Shown: positions 1-10,978 of the stretch, piece after piece
How the letters are laid out: the number at the start of each line of letters is the position of its first letter
How positions within the stretch are numbered: the stretch's first letter is position 1
Assembly: GCA_023055355.1 (NCBI GenBank)
Contig: JALJCS010000004.1
Span: 12,802,001 to 12,866,000, forward strand
Origin: Agelaius tricolor
Lineage: Eukaryota > Chordata > Aves > Passeriformes > Icteridae
DNA: 64,000 nt
Direction of reading: 5' to 3'
Program-made: the position numbers and the translations under genes
The notes under the pieces: model-generated
What the model was told of the DNA's origin: nothing
What the model saw: only the letters and a program-made list of their open reading frames with translations
Database searches by the model: none

Positions 1-951
1 ACCAAAGTGTTTCTCTAAGCATATGTCCCAACTCTGCACTAAAGCTTTGAGCAAGAGAAACCAGTTGTAAGGCATGTTCTCCAGGACTCAGTCTTTGCTA
101 GAACTCAGATTTCCATGTGGCTGTAGAGTTAGCCCTATGCATATATCTTTGAATAAATATAATGAACTATTAACGTTTGGTTGAATAATAACCTTTTTAT
201 TGACCAAGTACTCCTTCAGATTAAAGAGTGCTCACATCCACCCACAACACTCAATCTCTTTCCTGCTCTCTGAAATTTAATCTTAATGCAGTAGTTCAGT
301 CTCTAGCTGTTGTTTAAAGAGCACCTGATGGATGATGCTGCAAAATGAAAGCTCAGAAGAATGTATGACAATTGCACCCATCTCAGCCAAATCTCAGAGA
401 TGCCCAGTAAGATTGGGATTTGGCAAGTCACCCTAGCAGCTCATCAGAGGAGGAGGGATGTAAGGCTTTGCAGATTGTATGAAATCCTTGCCACAGTTTC
501 AGGTGTGTTGCAGTGGTACTGTGTGCAGGTTGCAGTTGCAGCCTGCACACAGCTTTCAAGCATAATTTCTGAAGTCTTTAAATAGAATTGAAAATGAGAA
601 ATATAACAAGATTAAAAAAAAAAATTACATCCATTCATGGAGAAGAGATAAATGACAACCCAAATGCAAGCTTGGTTTCATGATGACCCCAAACTGCTGA
701 TGGTTGAAAGTAGTTGCTGCCAGAGCAGAATCATTTAATATTACCCTAATTCTTGCAATCCTCCTCTGAGCAGCAACTTCTTTTTGTAACATAGTATTTA
801 CAATTTTCCTGTGCCACTGTATTCTTGCTATGCATTTTCAGCTGTGGTGGGTTTTTTCTCCTTTCTTTTCCTTCTAAGTCCAGACAGTGATTTATCCCTA
901 CTGCATATAAAGAAACAAGTAAGTCTGGGCTGTTAACACTGGTGACTGTGG

Positions 952-986
952 CTCCCCTCCCCTCCCCTCCCCTCCCCTCCCCTTTT
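952..986. repeat. (CTCCC)n pyrimidine simple repeat
   Basis: This is a run of about six CTCCC units followed by CCTTTT, pure pyrimidine on the + strand. It is a simple microsatellite. The open frame that spans it is an artefact of the repeat. Confidence 0.9.
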
Positions 987-3900
987 GGTGAGCACAGAAA
1001 TCACTCTATCACAAATCCGTATTTTCTACTTCAAATTTCCTCCTTATTCATCCTGAACCTAAGGAATGTATCTGAGTACTGTAATGTAGAAAGGAAGGAA
1101 CCTGAATGGGATCCTTTGTTCAAACCACAACACAACTGCTCTGCTTGAAGCCCAGCAGAAGACCTTGCTATGATTTTAATCTTCTGCAGTGAAGGAAACA
1201 GTTGCTAGGGGAGTGCCAGGACTGGAAAGAACTTGGGATGCTGAAACAAGGCTATAAAATTTTAATGTAATGGCTGGAAGACAAAGTCACTGTAGTCTTC
1301 TAGATAGTACTTACCAGATAATATTTTTACACAGCATTATGCTCTGTCTTTCTGCACTTGACTCTGACAACTATGGACCTTCACACACTCTGCCCAAGAT
1401 TCCTTTCCATTTCAGTCTTATCCCACTTCTGCTGCAAGAAACATACATGGTGTTCAATTTCACAGATTGCCCCTAAACACAGCTACTGGCATAATTTCTT
1501 CAGATTGTTGTAAGGGGGTATCTGATGAAACCTCATTGTTGGAACAATATCTTAATTCTCACCAGAAACAGTAAATTTTCTCCAAAAGCCTGACTAGCCA
1601 ATGAGATTTAGCCTTAAATACCCTGCAGCTGTGCAAAGCTTAAGACCCACTCGCTCCTTTGAAGGAGACAATCTTCGAGGGCCTCAGATTGTTGGAGAGC
1701 AGTGGTGGCAGGCCAGAACCCAAAGAGAAGAGCTGCTGGAAGATGGCTCTTACTGTAGCTCAGGATGCGCAGAAAAAAACATTCCAGCCTCATTCCTTGA
1801 CCTTTTCCTGGAAGTATTATTTATCCAGCTTAGCCACAACACTAAAAAAGGTCCACAGATTACAGGGGGAAACAGGGTTAGTGAGGTGGAGCATCAAGCT
1901 TTGACATTGCTGGAGTTCATCTGTTCCTACTGTACATTCCTCTGCTGAAATGATAATTTTGGGCAGGTAGTGAATATTATCATCCTGACTGGAAATCCAT
2001 TAACTCTGTGGAAGGTCTTTCGTATTAGTCATCAGAGATAGTGACACTTATCTTTGGTCTGCTCAAAATGATAGGCAGCACATTTAAAAAGAGCTAAGTG
2101 TCTGGTAAGCAACAAAAACGTCCTTGTAGGGAAACGAGAATTGCAGGAAGTCTATCTCACTGCTATTACCAGCTTTCATTAGCTGAACCCAAATTTATGG
2201 TTGTTTCCATTTCTGTTGAAGGAATGGATTATGCCTAAGATGAGGTGGGGTGGGGAGGAAGAGAGAAAGAGGGAGGGAGAAAATGGAAGAAGAATCTCAA
2301 TTCTTTCTAGTTTTAGTGAATCAGTCAGAATGAGAATAAGTAATTATGTACCTGTTTTTTAAAAAATTGAAGGACTTCACAATGGGCACCTGCAGAGATC
2401 AGAATGTGAGATGAATTCAAGTGATGAGAAAGGTTTGGGAATATTTGGGATCATTATAGGGATAACCAGGTTCACCAATGAGTTTGCCTTACCAACCTTT
2501 AGCAATCAAGCTGTTCATTGTCTCCACCTGAGCTGGCAGTCATTTCTTCCTTGGTACTCAGTAGGGAGAAGTGCGTACCTGAGAGCATGATGTTCCAGAT
2601 GCACACCTTGGAGTGGAGCGTACTGCTGCCCACAGTGTATGCCTCTCCCCACTGACCAGAAGGGCTTTGAACAGATGATTAACTTGTAGCTGTCAAACTA
2701 TTGAGCAGGTGCTCACTCCTTGTCTTCTATTGCCAGGTGTCCTGCAAAGCCCTTGTGTAGAGGAGTGCCCAAAATGGGAGAACATTATGCTAAAGAGGCA
2801 GCTTAGGTAGTCTTAGTCATGACCTTAAACCAGTTTGCAGTCTGTTTCTCTCTCTGGAGCTGGAGATGGCTGTGTCTGGCAAAGGGCAGCCCCTGAATTC
2901 TTGTCACAGATGCCACCCCTGTAAGACCCCTGCTGTCAGCACCTGGACATATGAACCCAGTGCTGTGTAGTTTCCCAGACTTTATCTCTTTTGCTGTAAA
3001 ATGGCCTGCATTTCTAAGGTATGGTTCAGAGGTTAATTGTTCTAGTGTCTGGAGTTTTGCTTTTTGTTTTAAATATTCTTTTCAGATTATATCAAAGCAG
3101 GAAGAGCCACAGGGCAAAGTGGAAAAATATTGTTAATGTCTCCTAATTAAATTCATTGAAGCAAATCATCTTTCTGCTTCCTATGCTCTCCATTGTCTGC
3201 AGTGTTTCTGTGTCTCCTCCATCATGAGTTGGCTCCTTCTTCTCCTGGGAGCCACATACTTGCTCTGATTAAGTCTGATGAAGTTAGTGCCCCAGAAAAG
3301 TTATTTTCCAAACACAAGGCCAAATAACCAAACAAATAATATTTTCACACAGCATTACTGAATAATAGCACAGAATCCTCAGGCTTGCAGTGGCTGCACT
3401 GGGAAGCAGGTGAGAGATGGAATATTGAGGGGCAGTCTAGAGAGCAAGCAGGTGCTTTTAGAGCCAGCTATGATCATGCTATGTCTTTGAGTTGTGCTTG
3501 TTTTCAGACAATCAGAGGCTGTGTTTGTCTAAGACTTACACTTTTTTCCACCTGACACATGAGTGGGAGGGGCTAGTTTCTTTCTGTGGTGAGAAGGAAG
3601 TCAAACAAGAGCAGGAACTGGGGCTAAGGAACCTGCCACACTGAGAAAGTGACAGGCAAGCTGTTACCAGTAAGGATGCTGAGAATGCATGAACATATAA
3701 ATAAAAGGGAGATTTTCTATCAGCAAAGAGATGCACACCATGTTTCCCACTCTTCCTGAAAATACTCCAGAATTAGAAGCTTGTGCCCAACTTAAAAATC
3801 TGCGCACTATTTTTTTGCCAATGTGCAAACTTCCTACCCTCCCACATTATACAAATCTCTCTGACAAAAATCCTGCAGATTTCCACCTATGAAGCACATA

Positions 3901-4812
3901 AGGTCAAGAACAATAAGTACCTGAACTCAGAAACATCAGCATCTGCTAAGCAAGATCTGAAAGGTAATCGCAGGGTATATACTTACTTGACCTGTTGTCG
4001 TGATGCCAGGACCTGTCCGTCAGTGGGCATGAAACAACACCTCTTTTCACTCCTGCAGCCCAGACAGCTCAGACACAGGGAAGTATTTCTACTTTTTCTT
4101 TGTTCTGCCCAGGCTCTAGTGTGGGCTGAGCTTATTGGTGGCTTCACTCTTCTGCATACATAGAGCCCTTTTTTTCAGGTGCATCTCAAAGTCACAGTGT
4201 TCCTTCTCTCAGTATCAGAGTTCCTAGATTTGTCACTGAGTTTGTGTTAACTTCTGCGCGTACTTTCATGGTAGTAATTTTTAAAGAACTCTACTGTTAG
4301 TCAAAGGCATGCTTCCACTAACACAGGACTTCTCTTATGGCAGCAAAGACTGAGATTTGAAATGGCTTTTCTCCAGTTTCTCAACAAAAACTGTTACATG
4401 AAAAGATTCCAGGTTTTAGCAGGAATTTGGATAACTGGGGCCATTACCAAAAAGGCTGAGGCTTTGGCCAAAAACCCCATGCAAAAAAGCTCATGTGATC
4501 CCAAAAAAGCTAGTCAAGTGTATCCTTTCTAGACCTTTTTAATTACTCCTTTTTTTTGCATTTGAAGAACAATTGTTCATTAATGACCTGAAGCAATATA
4601 ATTTTCTTAAGCAATAGGATTCCTAGTGGCTCATGATGTTGGGATACAGGGCAGCATAATCAGCTGAGCATGTTGGTGGTGTGGATGGTCACATTTATGT
4701 GCAGGTTCAGTTACCAATGTGCTCCCTTCCAACAGTCTTTGCCCCCGGAGGTCATCGAAGGTGTGATTTAAGGTCTCTCTGCCCTCTTGCTCTGCTTCCC
4801 ACACCCCACACC

Positions 4813-4878
4813 CTGGAAGTTTCATTAATGACATTAAAGTCATAAAGGTACTGGAAGTTTCATTAATGACATTAAAGT
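4813..4878. repeat. Two-copy tandem duplication, 38-bp period
   Basis: The 28-bp string beginning CTGGAAGTTTCATTAATGAC occurs at 4813-4840 and again, identical, at 4851-4878. Ten non-duplicated bases lie between the copies. The lack of divergence suggests a recent slippage or duplication event. No coding meaning is apparent. Confidence 0.9.
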
Positions 4879-6836
4879 GCTCAGGCAATATGAAAATAAA
4901 ATAGACAGCCGGCTTAGCTTGCAGAGAATAAGATGAGCATGGCTAGGTATCAGTTATCCCATAAGTAAGTTCTTTGAACTGCTGCTTTTTGACATGGGCA
5001 TGACAAAAATCCAACATGCTGCATGAATTCCATCCACTACTGTGGCAGAAAATCCCCACCCAGTTAGATCAAGAAAGAGAAAGAAAATGGGCTTGTTACT
5101 CTTTCTTGACTCACTGTCTGAAAGATGAATGCTTCCATGCATTGAGAGGTTAACACTTCAGCTGTTCCATACCCATCTGTCTGAATTGCTGTGAGGTCCT
5201 GCATATATGGAGAGGGCAAGAAAAACTGGAGACCCCAACCAAGATCTTGAGAAACTTTGAAATTTATTGAAATTATTAAAGAGCCTTTGAAAAGGCTCAT
5301 TTTGGTATTTTAGTGAATGGATGCCAGTAGGAGATGAAATGCCTTTGTCTTGTTGCCATAGGACAAAGGTATGCCTGGAAGAAATGTACAGTAGAGTCAG
5401 CAAGTTCCTCAGCATAAGGTTTGTCTCCCCCTTCTGCTGTACAGCTCTTAACTTGATGTGGTCTGTGAGCTCCATGGACTCTGCCCCTGGTCACAAATCC
5501 CTGACAACACAAAACTTTTGTTCTCTGACCATGTCCAGTCAAGAGAAAGGATGAGCAAAGCTTAACAGCTGATTCCACAGAGAGGAAATAAACATGCACC
5601 TCATCTCTAGAATGGATTTTGAGTTATCAGCCCAGCTAGTTGCTTGCTGTTCCAATGGTCTGAGTTTTTTTTTTCATGCCATGGCTGTTTACAGTTGAAA
5701 ATAGTTCTTGAGGTTTGTCATAGCAACCCAACTATAGCAACACTATACAGACTGAGTGGGTCTCCCACTTCAACACCATTATTGCTGTTTGGTTGGGTTT
5801 TTAAGATGAACCAGGTATTTTCCCTTACTAGCTTTCACTACAAACATGTCTTCTCTAGTCTCTTGGGAAGCAAGAAAACTACCTCGAATTATGTAAGGAA
5901 GAGGCTGACGTGCCTGTTCAAAAAGGGCTAGAGAAAAAGAAGTGACTTGCCCTTCATTTTGTCATGTCCTTCTGAAAAGCAGCATATGAATTAACACTCA
6001 TAATTTCTTACTTGCTCTTTTGGATGCCAGAAGTTTTCTTCCTATTTTTAAAGCATTTTGATGTCAGAGTTCTCACTTCTGTTGCCAGTTAATGGGATTG
6101 AGAAATACTCTTTGTACTTCAGAGGCAAGAGTGTGTCAAAGGTTTGAAACTAATTGATTAACTACCTTTGATTTTACTGAGTCTTGGCTCAGAGTTTGTG
6201 ACAATGCCTTGGTCTCCACAAAGGTACTGGCAGGGTGGCTGTGCTAATTAGATCCTAGGTGCAATGACAGGATTTATTGCACACAGAAGAATCCCCAAGG
6301 AATTGATGACAACAATTAAATAGTCTCAAAGCAAGGACTAAAGATAATCACCTAACTAATATTTCCTGGTCTCTCGCTATTGCTGAATTACATTACCTTG
6401 TGCTGTCAACAAAGTCAGCATTTACAACTTTGGTGTAGGTTACTTAAGATAAAGTTCTTCTTGAAAAGTTTGAGGCAGTTTATTGTCCTCTCAAATTCAT
6501 CCTATCAACCCAGGGAAGTTACTGAGGACAGTATAACATATGAAAATGGCAGAGAAACAACTTCTAATATTTCAGTGTGGCATCATTGTAAGCAATAACT
6601 ATGTTTCAGAGCTTACAGTGTAGCCCCTTTAGAAGGGTAAATCTTAAATTCTCTGTTCACCAAGAAGAAATTAATTGTCTCCCATGTGGTCACACAGAAA
6701 GCACAGAAAAATTGCAGATGCATACCTAAATGTTGGTCTAAGGACCTCTTTTCCTCCCAGGTTAGTTCCCAGAATACTTAGCAGTAGTGATATGAGTGCT
6801 ACTTTTATACCTGGGCCTGTTAGTTGGCTGTCTTCT

Positions 6837-6855
6837 TTTTTTTTTTTTTTTTTGT
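6837..6855. repeat. Poly-T run
   Basis: A run of about 17-19 T lies in intronic sequence. It could be a homopolymer microsatellite or the remnant of a poly(A) tail from a minus-strand retrocopy. No recognisable retrocopied sequence flanks it. Confidence 0.8.
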
Positions 6856-9522
6856 GTAATAATCTATGATCTGTTGAATATTTTTAGATGGAAGATTATC
6901 CTTTTAATTTCCCTCAAAACTACTGCCTAAGAGAAGACTACAATTAAATGCAAATATCCCTCACTATAGTGCTGAACTACACTAGGGAACACAAATTTAC
7001 CTGGAGCATACTTTCAGTCATGTACGAGGGTACCACTTCCAGAATCCTTTCTAAGTTCCTTCTTGCTTTGCTGTGATGAGCTCTGTTAACCTATTACTTT
7101 GCTGGTAACTCCATCCTACATGTTCATGAGCTCTTTTTAGTGTACTACAAAACACCAAGGCTTACCTGAAGTTTCATTATATCTATCGCTGATGTGTGCA
7201 CAGAGGAATGTTCTAGCAATATACTAGAAACAAAACTGATAGTAAGAAACTGTTTTTTAAAAAATCTTGCTTTCATGCCTTCCCAAGGATTTGCAGACAT
7301 GAGACACAGAGAGCTCACACAATTTACCTACTGAAAGCTGAACTTAAAATGAATCAGCCACTTAGGGCTCAACCTCTGAATTTTCAGCTGGCTTCAAGCT
7401 CCAATCTGTGAAATTGCTTGTGATCAATAAGGCAATGAAATGCTGAACCCCACCAAGAACAAATGTAACAAGGCAGGATAATAATTAATTTTTAAGCCTT
7501 GTGAGCTAACAATGAATTCCCTATTGCCTGTAGAGTACAAACTATATTTCTTTTGGCAGTTATCTGGATCTTCATCATGCTTTGCACTCCAAAAAAAAAT
7601 ATTACTCCTTATCCTGTGGTGAACCACTCCTTATCCTCTGGAGCACTTGTATTATTAGATTCTTTTAAAAAACATACTGACTGGACTAGAGCTTTCAAAA
7701 TGAAATTTAGTAATGCAAAAATAAAAACAAACCCAGAAAACCTAAAACAAACAAGAAACAAAACAAAAAAGAGCTGTCACACGTGGTAAACACAGGCTAT
7801 AGAAAAGAAATAGTTGTGTCTAATCTAAATTGCTTCAGTATCCTGGGGAAATAATTATACCAGTCTATACTAAAATAAAGGCTTTCATTTGGCAAAGGAA
7901 ATACATGTAGGAGGCAGGAAGAAGGATGAGCAGCTTATACTCTATGTTCTGATCTTACACAGCACACACATAAAGAAAGATTTATCCTATGGATTTTTTT
8001 AATTCTATCAGATATGTAACTATAACGTAAATTCTTCTGAACTCATACAAGCAACTGCATTTATCCATTACCAGGATCCTGCCATTGGCTTTTGGGAAGA
8101 TTTTCTTGTGGAAAACTAAATGTAGACTTTGAAACACAAGAAATCAAAACCTGCTTTGGCTAGGAGCACACCTGCTCTGCATCTCTGGAACATGCCTCTG
8201 TTCTCATGGGAACCCTCTGCAGCTTGACCCCATCTTGGTGATCATGGAGCTAATCTAAACTTTCCTATGAGTAACTTATGAGCAATTAAACTGCAGTTGT
8301 TACTGTGGAATATGTAAATTTTCTTTCTTCTTATCCTGCTTAACTGCTTTGAAGAATAAAATTGACCCAGATTTTTTTAACTGAAGCTGCAAGTTGGATT
8401 CTGGGGGAGAAATTTTTCCACTGGACCCAACAGGTTTAGGATTTCAGTATGTACTGTATCTTGGGCCCTGTGGTCATGAGTTAGTGCACTGCTTTCAGTC
8501 CACCCTCCAGGTACCTAAAATCAGTATTTTGGAGCCTCTGATCCTATGCTCTTCTTCATGAGTCAGATACTCTCTGCTTACTCTGGAGATTTCTTCTCTG
8601 ATTACAAAATGGGAGAACTTTGCTAGTCATCAGTAATTTAATTATCTCCATTCCTGAAGCTTTCAAGACCTCATTCCCTTTCACTGCAGCTGACCATATT
8701 GCAGAAAGGCATTATTTTAATATGGATGCTACACACAAACAGAACAAAACAAACATATTTGCAAACACAGAGAAAATGAAAACATGCTTTCTGCTGAGTA
8801 TTCAGAAAAATTAATGGTATATGATACCTATGTCTGTTGTTTCTCAGAGTCCTGGTTTCCAAAGAGTAGTAAATTTGTTCACAAATTGCAGTTCACACTG
8901 CCTGTGTGTAGTAATGGGAAAAAAAGGCATTTGTCTGGGAAAACTTAGCTTAGTCCTGCAACTTGAGCAGTGAGCAGAATGGCCAGTTTGCTTTTGCAGA
9001 GTCAGCACGCATAGTAGATTAAGCCAGAATGTGTTTCCCATCTGCCTCTATGCAAACACATCCAGCATGGGGGCAAAACAGGAGGAGCTAAAGACACACA
9101 TGTGCCTGCAGGGCCAGGACGTTATTGGCACCACAGGGGTATGGTGGATGGCTCCTGTTACTAGCTGTCAGGAGAGCAGACCTTAGGCTCTTCAGAGATC
9201 TGCTTGGCAGAATACCATGGGATAAAGTTTGAAGTGAATAGGAGTCCAAAATGCTGTTCAATATATATGGATCTCCACCTCCAAACTCAGGAGCAAAGAA
9301 TCCCAACAAAGATGCCCAGCAAGATCATGGAGCAGATCCTCTAAGCTGGAGAGACATGGATTTGATGGCTGGACCACTTGGTGGTTAAGGAATTGGTTGG
9401 ATCGACACGAAGAGCTGTGATGTAACATCCCATCCTTATGGGGGAAAGAACATTCAAAATTCAAAAACCCTTGTGGTCAAAAGTAAAACAAAAGTCAGAG
9501 GGTCCACAAAAACTCACAACAT

Positions 9523-9528
9523 TTTATT
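9523..9528 (-). promoter_or_regulatory. Putative LTR polyadenylation hexamer
   Basis: AATAAA on the minus strand, about 100 bp from the LTR's minus-strand 3' end, followed on that strand by a GT-rich run (TGTTGTGAGTTTTTGTGG). This is the arrangement expected for an LTR R-region poly(A) signal and is the main reason for orienting the LTR on the minus strand. Activity is not implied. Confidence 0.5.
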
Positions 9529-9689
9529 AGTAAATTACACACTTGGCATGGAAATTGGTATTAGCTAGTCCCCGACCTACCATATAAGCACATGGCAGTG
9601 GATTTTGGGATGAAAGAAGATGAAATGGAAGAGAGAAGGGAAGAGATGAATTAGAGAGGGAGTAAGAGGGGGGAGGAAATGGCAGAGGG

Positions 9690-9927
9690 AAGGTTCCAGG
9701 AAGGTTCCGGGAAGGTTTCAGGAAGGTTCCAGGAAGGGAAGGTTCCGGGAAAGTTCTGGGAAGGGAAGGTTCCGGGAAGGGAAGGTTCTGGGAAGGAAAG
9801 GAAAGGAAAGGAGAGGAGAGGAGAGGAGAGGAGAGGAGAGGAGAGGAGAGGAGAGGAGAGGAGAGGAGAGGAGAGGAGAGGAGAGGAGAGGAGAGGAGAG
9901 GAGAGGAGAGGAGAGGAGAGGAGAGGG
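9690..9927. repeat. Compound purine repeat: GGTTCC-type minisatellite grading into (GGAGA)n
   Basis: From about 9690 to 9790 there are irregular copies of a 10-14 bp unit of the form GGTTCCGGGAAGGGAA. These pass into (GGAAA)n at about 9795-9810 and then (GGAGA)n at 9811-9927, about 23 units. 9790-9927 contains no pyrimidine on the + strand. The repeat lies inside the inferred U3 of the LTR. The open frame running through it translates to a monotonous Glu/Arg/Gly repeat and is not a gene. Confidence 0.95.
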
Positions 9928-10646
9928 TAACGAAGGACAGGTTGTCAGGGGTTGTGGGTGTTCTTGTTTCCTCCTTTACAGTCCATGCCCACTTCTTTAC
10001 CTCATTTGTGTTGTGCTGTGTTGGGCTTATCTACAGGAGCCAGAATAGGATTTTTGTCCTGGAAAAGTTCTGCACTTACCTCTGTATGTCCCCCATTTCC
10101 CAGCCATGTCATGTTCTTTCCCATGGCTTGTTACTACCAACAATTCTTGGCTGTTATTACCAGCATGGTTGGCTCCACAGCTATTGGGCTATCAGTGTTT
10201 GAGACATACACATTTAGCATCGTCTTCTAGGATTCTACATGCGGTTAAAGGCTCAATGTCCGAGTGGACAGAGATGAGTGGTGTCCTCAGGGTTCGGAGT
10301 TGAACTGGCACTATTTAGCATCTTTGTCAGTGACACAGACAGTGGGATCGAGGGCACCCTCAGCAGGTTTGCCACAGACACCATGCTGTGTGGGGCAGCC
10401 ACAGGCTGCAGAGAAGGGATGCATCCAGAAGTGCCTGGACAGGCTGGAGAGGGGGGGCTGTGCAAATCCCATGAAGGTCAGAAAAGCCAAGTGCAAGGTC
10501 CTGTAGCTGAGGCAGAGCAATCCCAAGCACAGATACAGACTGGGCAGTGAATGGATTGAGAGCAGCCCTGAGGAGAAGGACTTGAGGGTGGATGAGAACT
10601 TTGACATGGCTTGGCAATGTGCACTTGCAGTACAGAAAATCACTGT

Positions 10647-10678
10647 GCATTAAAAGCAGCTTGCATTAAAAGCAGCTT
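10647..10678. repeat. 16-bp tandem duplication inside CR1
   Basis: GCATTAAAAGCAGCTT occurs twice head to tail (10647-10662 and 10663-10678). It lies in the part of CR1 where the family has a single copy, so it is a secondary duplication after insertion. Confidence 0.9.
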
Positions 10679-10978
10679 GGCCACCAGATCTAGTGAAGTG
10701 ATTCTATCCCTCTATTGTGCTTTCATGAGACCTATCTGGAGCTCTGTGTCCAGATCTGGGTTCCTCAACGTAAGACCGACAGGAACCTGTTGGAGCAAGT
10801 CCAGAGGAGGGTCACAAAGATGATTAGCGGCCTGGTGCACCTCTCCTCTCTCCCATGGCTGGATGGGACTCTAAGCAAACTATTCTAGTGGGGGGTGTCC
10901 CTGCCTGTAGGGAGTTTGGGATGATTTGGAGATATTTGTAAGGTCCCTTCCAGCCCAAGCCCTTCTATAATCCTATGA

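Larger units (their letters stand above)
1..9064. other. Gene-free stretch, inferred last intron of CPLX1
   Basis: I see no exon, RNA gene or clear transposon here on either strand. The open frames are short, scattered and of random composition. Because the CPLX1 terminal exon lies downstream at 17086 on the + strand, and the exon carrying most of the central helix is not recognisable anywhere upstream, this stretch is inferred to be intronic. Small features inside it are a CCCCT pyrimidine repeat near 952-986, a 38-bp tandem duplication at 4813-4878, and a poly-T run near 6837-6855. The intron assignment is an inference from gene order, not directly seen. Confidence 0.6.
9421..10239 (-). mobile_element. 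Solo LTR of an endogenous retrovirus-like element, nested in CR1
   Basis: The 819-bp segment splits one CR1 copy: CR1 homology stops at 9420 and resumes at 10240. It starts TGTAAC and ends CTACA, giving the TG...CA termini typical of LTRs. It is flanked by TGTGA (9416-9420) and TGCGG (10240-10244), which occupy the same CR1 position and read as a decayed 5-bp target-site duplication. On the minus strand an AATAAA hexamer (9523-9528, seen as TTTATT) is followed by a GT-rich stretch, suggesting minus orientation with a roughly 100-bp R/U5. The rest would be U3, containing an expanded purine repeat. No internal retroviral coding sequence is present. The LTR family is not recognised. The LTR identity is inferred from boundaries, not from a database match. 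Confidence 0.7.
9065..10978 (+). mobile_element. CR1 LINE mosaic (ORF2 remnant plus 3' end), interrupted by an LTR
   Basis: A 5'-truncated CR1 non-LTR retrotransposon in + orientation. About 9065-9290 resembles the endonuclease/linker part of CR1 ORF2 (GGCTCCTG..ACTAGCTGTCAGGAGAGCAGACC). About 9290-9420 resembles reverse-transcriptase sequence (GGAGAGACATGGATTTGATGG..GGACCACTTGGTGG). It resumes at 10240 after an 819-bp LTR insertion, with GGCTCAATGTCC then GTGGTGTCCTCAGGG (the VPQG region) and the C-terminal RT region. It ends at the CR1 3' terminus, where GTCCCTTCCAGCCC is followed by decayed ATTCTATG-type octamers near 10958-10978. Compared with CR1 as I know the family, segments are missing around 9285-9345 and around 10845-10865, and a 16-bp tandem duplication sits at 10647-10678. 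All frames are broken, so it is not functional. Subfamily assignment needs a repeat library. Confidence 0.88.

Noticed and set aside
9690..9927. Regular direct repeats that could suggest a CRISPR-like array
   Set aside because: The units are 5-14 bp without unique spacers, in a vertebrate genome. It is a microsatellite/minisatellite.
9679..9930. 83-codon open frame on the + strand
   Set aside because: It is a translation of the GGTTCC/GGAGA repeat in the LTR.
10253..10823. Cluster of short open frames on both strands
   Set aside because: They are fragments of the CR1 reverse-transcriptase region and its antisense, not separate genes.
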